Assembly: GCF_032118995.1 (NCBI RefSeq)
Contig: NC_092651.1
Span: forward strand, 13,851,285 to 13,915,284
Direction: 5' to 3'
From: Asterias amurensis
Taxonomy: Eukaryota > Echinodermata > Asteroidea > Forcipulatida > Asteriidae
DNA: 64,000 nucleotides
In this document: piece after piece, positions 60,909-64,000 of the stretch
Layout of the letters: every line of letters begins with the position of its first letter
How positions within the stretch are numbered: position 1 is the first letter of the stretch
Translations under genes and position numbers: made by a program
The notes under the pieces: generated by a model
What the model was told of the DNA's origin: nothing
Databases searched by the model: none
Seen by the model: only the letters and a program-made list of their open reading frames with translations

Positions 60909-63721
60909 GCGGCTAAAACTTGAAAATTAAGCTCTTTTTGACAGCTTTCAGAACTGACAGTTTGCTCATAATTGCCTTATGGAAACAGGACAATGTGCTT
61001 TTGATATTAGGGTAAGTTACGATATGAAGAAATGTAACCGTTGTTTTTCTTTTGCCTAATTAGTAAAATAGGATGGTCATGATAATTGCCAATTAGTGAG
61101 TCACACAGTCACACCATGCATATGCACACTGCGCAAACAAATGGCAGGCTTATTTTGTGCTGCATCTTTTTCGTTAAAAAGGGCAGGTAGATATTTGAAT
61201 TGTACGCTCATATCAATTTGAAGCCCCTACTGAACTGGGCAAAGTTTCACAAAGCTATTAAATTAAGCACAAAATACTGATTGACAAATTCCTTTGTTAT
61301 TTTTAACCTACTATTTTAATTACTTTTTAATTTAACTTAGAAGTTAAGTAACCTTAGATAAGCTTTGTTATTTTTTATACTTTCCTTTATTTATAAAATA
61401 AAAACCAAGGCCCAAGCTGAGCTGAGTGGGGCTCACACACAGTCACAGCCACACACATAACAATGATTTTAAACTATCATCAACCATGTCAACAGCTCCC
61501 CATTGCATTGATTGTTACCTAGTAAGTTTTTATGCGAACAATTATTTTGAGTAATTGGCATCAGTCATTATAGTGTCAACTGGCTTTGAATAGAGTGATT
61601 TTTTTTTATAATTTTACTTTACATTTGAAAATGTTTAAACCACAATCTCATTGACCTAACTTGTCCTATAATATTAAAATTGTATAATATTGTCAATCTT
61701 TAGTAATACAAATTAAAATTCCAGACGCCTGTCCATAATCACTCAGTCTCTTTTTGTCACTTTCCTTTCAATATCCACATGCTTTCCCTGTTTTGCATTT
61801 ATATTACTAAAGAAATAGTTGTTTTTTTCAATTTACACTAATTTACAGATACTGTTCAGACAGTGAGGACATCTCTGGACTTTACATGGGAAACTAGTGA
61901 CAAGGAGCCAAGATTCATTAAAAGTTCAAGACCAGCAAAGGTAATATTGATGTTTCAAGTTATAAAAATTGTTAAAACCTTCGGACAGTGTGAAAATGTT
62001 GTAAACTTTAATACACGATTACTTTGTTCAGTAGGATTATTTTTCAATGAGTCAAACTACAGGAGAAAGGGGCTGAAATTCAATTCACAAAGGCTACTTT
62101 AGAAAACAATAAATTATGAAAAGGGGACATAGAAAAGGGTAACCTACTAAGGTTGTGTTTTCAAGCTCAATAACCAATTCTCAAGAAAAATACAAATTAA
62201 AAGTACTTCTATTAATCAAGAGTTTAAGGGGGTATCCATTTATTTGTTGATCATAAATTAACCTTTCACTCATTTTTTTGTTAATCGGAAATTAACCTCT
62301 CAATCAATTTTTTTGTTTATTTTCTCACTCTGCAGGCAATGTTTCGTAAACAAGGGACAAGAACTCATCAGTAGGATTTGAAGCATTGCATGGTTGGAGT
62401 AATAACCAGGTGATGTTTGGGGTAGCACCATTTGTAAATCTCTTTTGAGTGATGTTGGTTCTCAACCAGTGGATGAAAACAGACAATTTCCTCAGAACAC
62501 TATTCACAAGAGATTTTCACCTTGCACACACATCACCTGAAGAACCCATCAGAAGAAACATCAGCCATCAATGCTAATGATGTTGGAATTGTATTACACG
62601 ATACTAAACTGCTTAAAAAAGTGCTAGAAAAATACAAGTGAGAATTAAAGCTTAACAGTTTTTTGACAATTAGTTATAATATAGAGAATACTTGTGACGT
62701 TCAACAACAACTTCTTGGTGTTATGTTAACATTGACAGTTTAACCAAATTTATTTGGACTCGTTCATTGACAAATCAGAGAAAACCCACATGACGCACAC
62801 AAGGCTACTTGTCAGGAATTTTATCTTTGCAACTTTCTAAAATTTGTATTGAACATTGGTGTGTTTGTTTATAAGAAAAAATGTAAACCACTGAAGCAAT
62901 TTGTAAATAAAACATTGTTTATTCATTGGAAATATTCAACAATGTTTGATCCCTTTGTTTGTTTTTTTCGACTCCATTGATTTTGAGGCAGACTCATAAT
63001 TTTCCCCTGGCAAAAAGCCCAGTTACAGTGAACGCTCTGTTTTTCATGAAAGTTTTGCCACCAAAAAGTTTCCAACAAAAGAATTTTCTTAAAATAATTG
63101 AAAAAACACCCTATCAAGTCGGGTCTGGTCGTGGAAATGTAAGCATGTAAAATTGTTCAATAGGTATTGATTTTTGGGTAGTTAATAATATTGGTTATTC
63201 ATTATTAACTCACTAAGGTTTCTTATCATCAATCGAGAAGGGAAAACACAAGGTTCCTGGCTACTATTCTCTTCTATAGACAAGCATTCAAATGAACATT
63301 CCACAGCAGTTTATAAGGTTGTTAAAACGTGATTCAATTAGGATCAAGATAAAAATGACCTTTCTTAGGCTCACATTGGACAGAAGTGTATAACGTCTAG
63401 TTTATTTAACGGTCCCAATGATTAGCGCCCTCTTACAGTTCGATAAACCAGGTACTCCATGACGTCATCATCACACAACCTCTCTTTGTGGGCGGTCACC
63501 CCGCATCTTCGATCGTGCCCAAGATTTTCGCTTCCCGCTCGACCCCATGCTTTGCTGCTGCAGGAGGTATGGGGTAGATGTTTTTTTAACGGTCCCCTTG
63601 TATACCTCCCTCTACGGTCGTACTAGTTTCAAACCACTACCCCCCCCCCCCACCCTCGATGACGTCACATTCATAAAGACAAAACTTTATCCGGCGGCCG
63701 CCATTTAATTCCTCGGTTAAG
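60909..63721 (+). repeat. Array unit 7
   Basis: Type-A 5' region, S version of segment 2, sharing CTCCCCATTGC and TATGCGAAC with unit 2 five units away. The promoter block is like that of unit 6. Confidence 0.85.
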
Positions 63722-64000
63722 GCGGCTAAAACTTGAAAATTAAGCTCTTTTTGACAGCTTTCAGAACTGACAGTTTGCTCATAATTGCCTTATGGAAACA
63801 GGACAATGTGCTTTTGATATTAGGGTAAGTTACGATATGAAGAAATGTAACAGTTGTTTTTCTTTTGCCTAATTAGTAAAATAGGATGGTCATGATGATG
63901 ATTGCCAATTAGTGAGTCACACACCATGCATATGCACACTGCGCAAACAAATGGCAGGCTTATTTTGTGCTGCATCGTTTTCGTGAAAAAGAGCAGGTAG
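63722..64000 (+). repeat. Array unit 8, cut by the window end
   Basis: Type-B 5' region; it contains segment 1, its donor and the first part of the intron. The array therefore continues beyond the window by an unknown number of units. Confidence 0.85.

Larger units (their letters stand above)
44042..64000 (+). repeat. Head-to-tail array of about 2.81-kb gene-like units
   Basis: Counting from GCGGCTAAAAC, units start at 44042, 46851, 49671, 52479, 55285, 58100, 60909 and 63722, so unit lengths are 2809, 2820, 2808, 2806, 2815, 2809 and 2813, with the eighth cut by the window end. Units differ by few substitutions, by the length of a C-run in the promoter and by small indels. Each unit has the same order: exon-like segment 1, an intron holding two decayed MITE pieces, exon-like segment 2, exon-like segment 3 with a poly(A) signal, a spacer, and a promoter block for the next unit. 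No frame longer than about 100 codons exists in any unit. I recognise no homologue. Confidence 0.9.

Overview
The window reads as AT-rich, intron-containing animal DNA. Two conserved host genes are recognisable: the first exons of a CLOCK-type bHLH-PAS gene on the minus strand, and a complete cytosolic histidyl-tRNA synthetase (HARS) gene on the plus strand. The CLOCK start resembles the insect-type start more than the vertebrate one. The dense short palindromic elements and tRNA-headed SINEs look like those I remember from echinoderms. A marine invertebrate deuterostome, perhaps a sea star, is my best inference; I could not check it against a database.

Layout. 1-2.35 kb: SINEs, one split by a LINE fragment. 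2.7-4.9 kb: CLOCK exons, with clock-like regulatory motifs up to 6.15 kb. 6.3-30 kb: mostly non-coding DNA full of inverted-repeat elements. These include a 4.9-kb fold-back element (10006-14923), a CpG-rich GATCG palindrome (15505-16141), a hAT-type element with a perfect 8-bp target duplication (18821-19452) and several TTAA-flanked miniature elements. A few orphan exon candidates lie among them. 30.2-37.7 kb: HARS, 12 coding exons and 510 codons, all phases matching, including one GC-AG intron. An alternative first exon at 31297-31401 would supply a mitochondrial targeting sequence. 37.8-41 kb: more miniature elements.

41.2-64 kb is the most unusual part. A head-to-tail array of about 2.81-kb units (seven complete, an eighth cut by the window edge) carries in every unit a promoter-like block (two CREs and a YY1-type motif), three exon-like segments with good splice signals and a poly(A) signal, but no long reading frame. 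A 2.67-kb palindromic element with TA flanks sits a few bases upstream of the inferred start of the first unit. On its far side lies a diverged promoter-like remnant. The array looks like a homogenised tandem family of non-coding or micropeptide transcription units, and I recognise no homologue.

How the genes relate: CLOCK and HARS are divergent and about 25 kb apart, and nothing in the sequence links their functions. No viral or LTR-element fossil was recognised.
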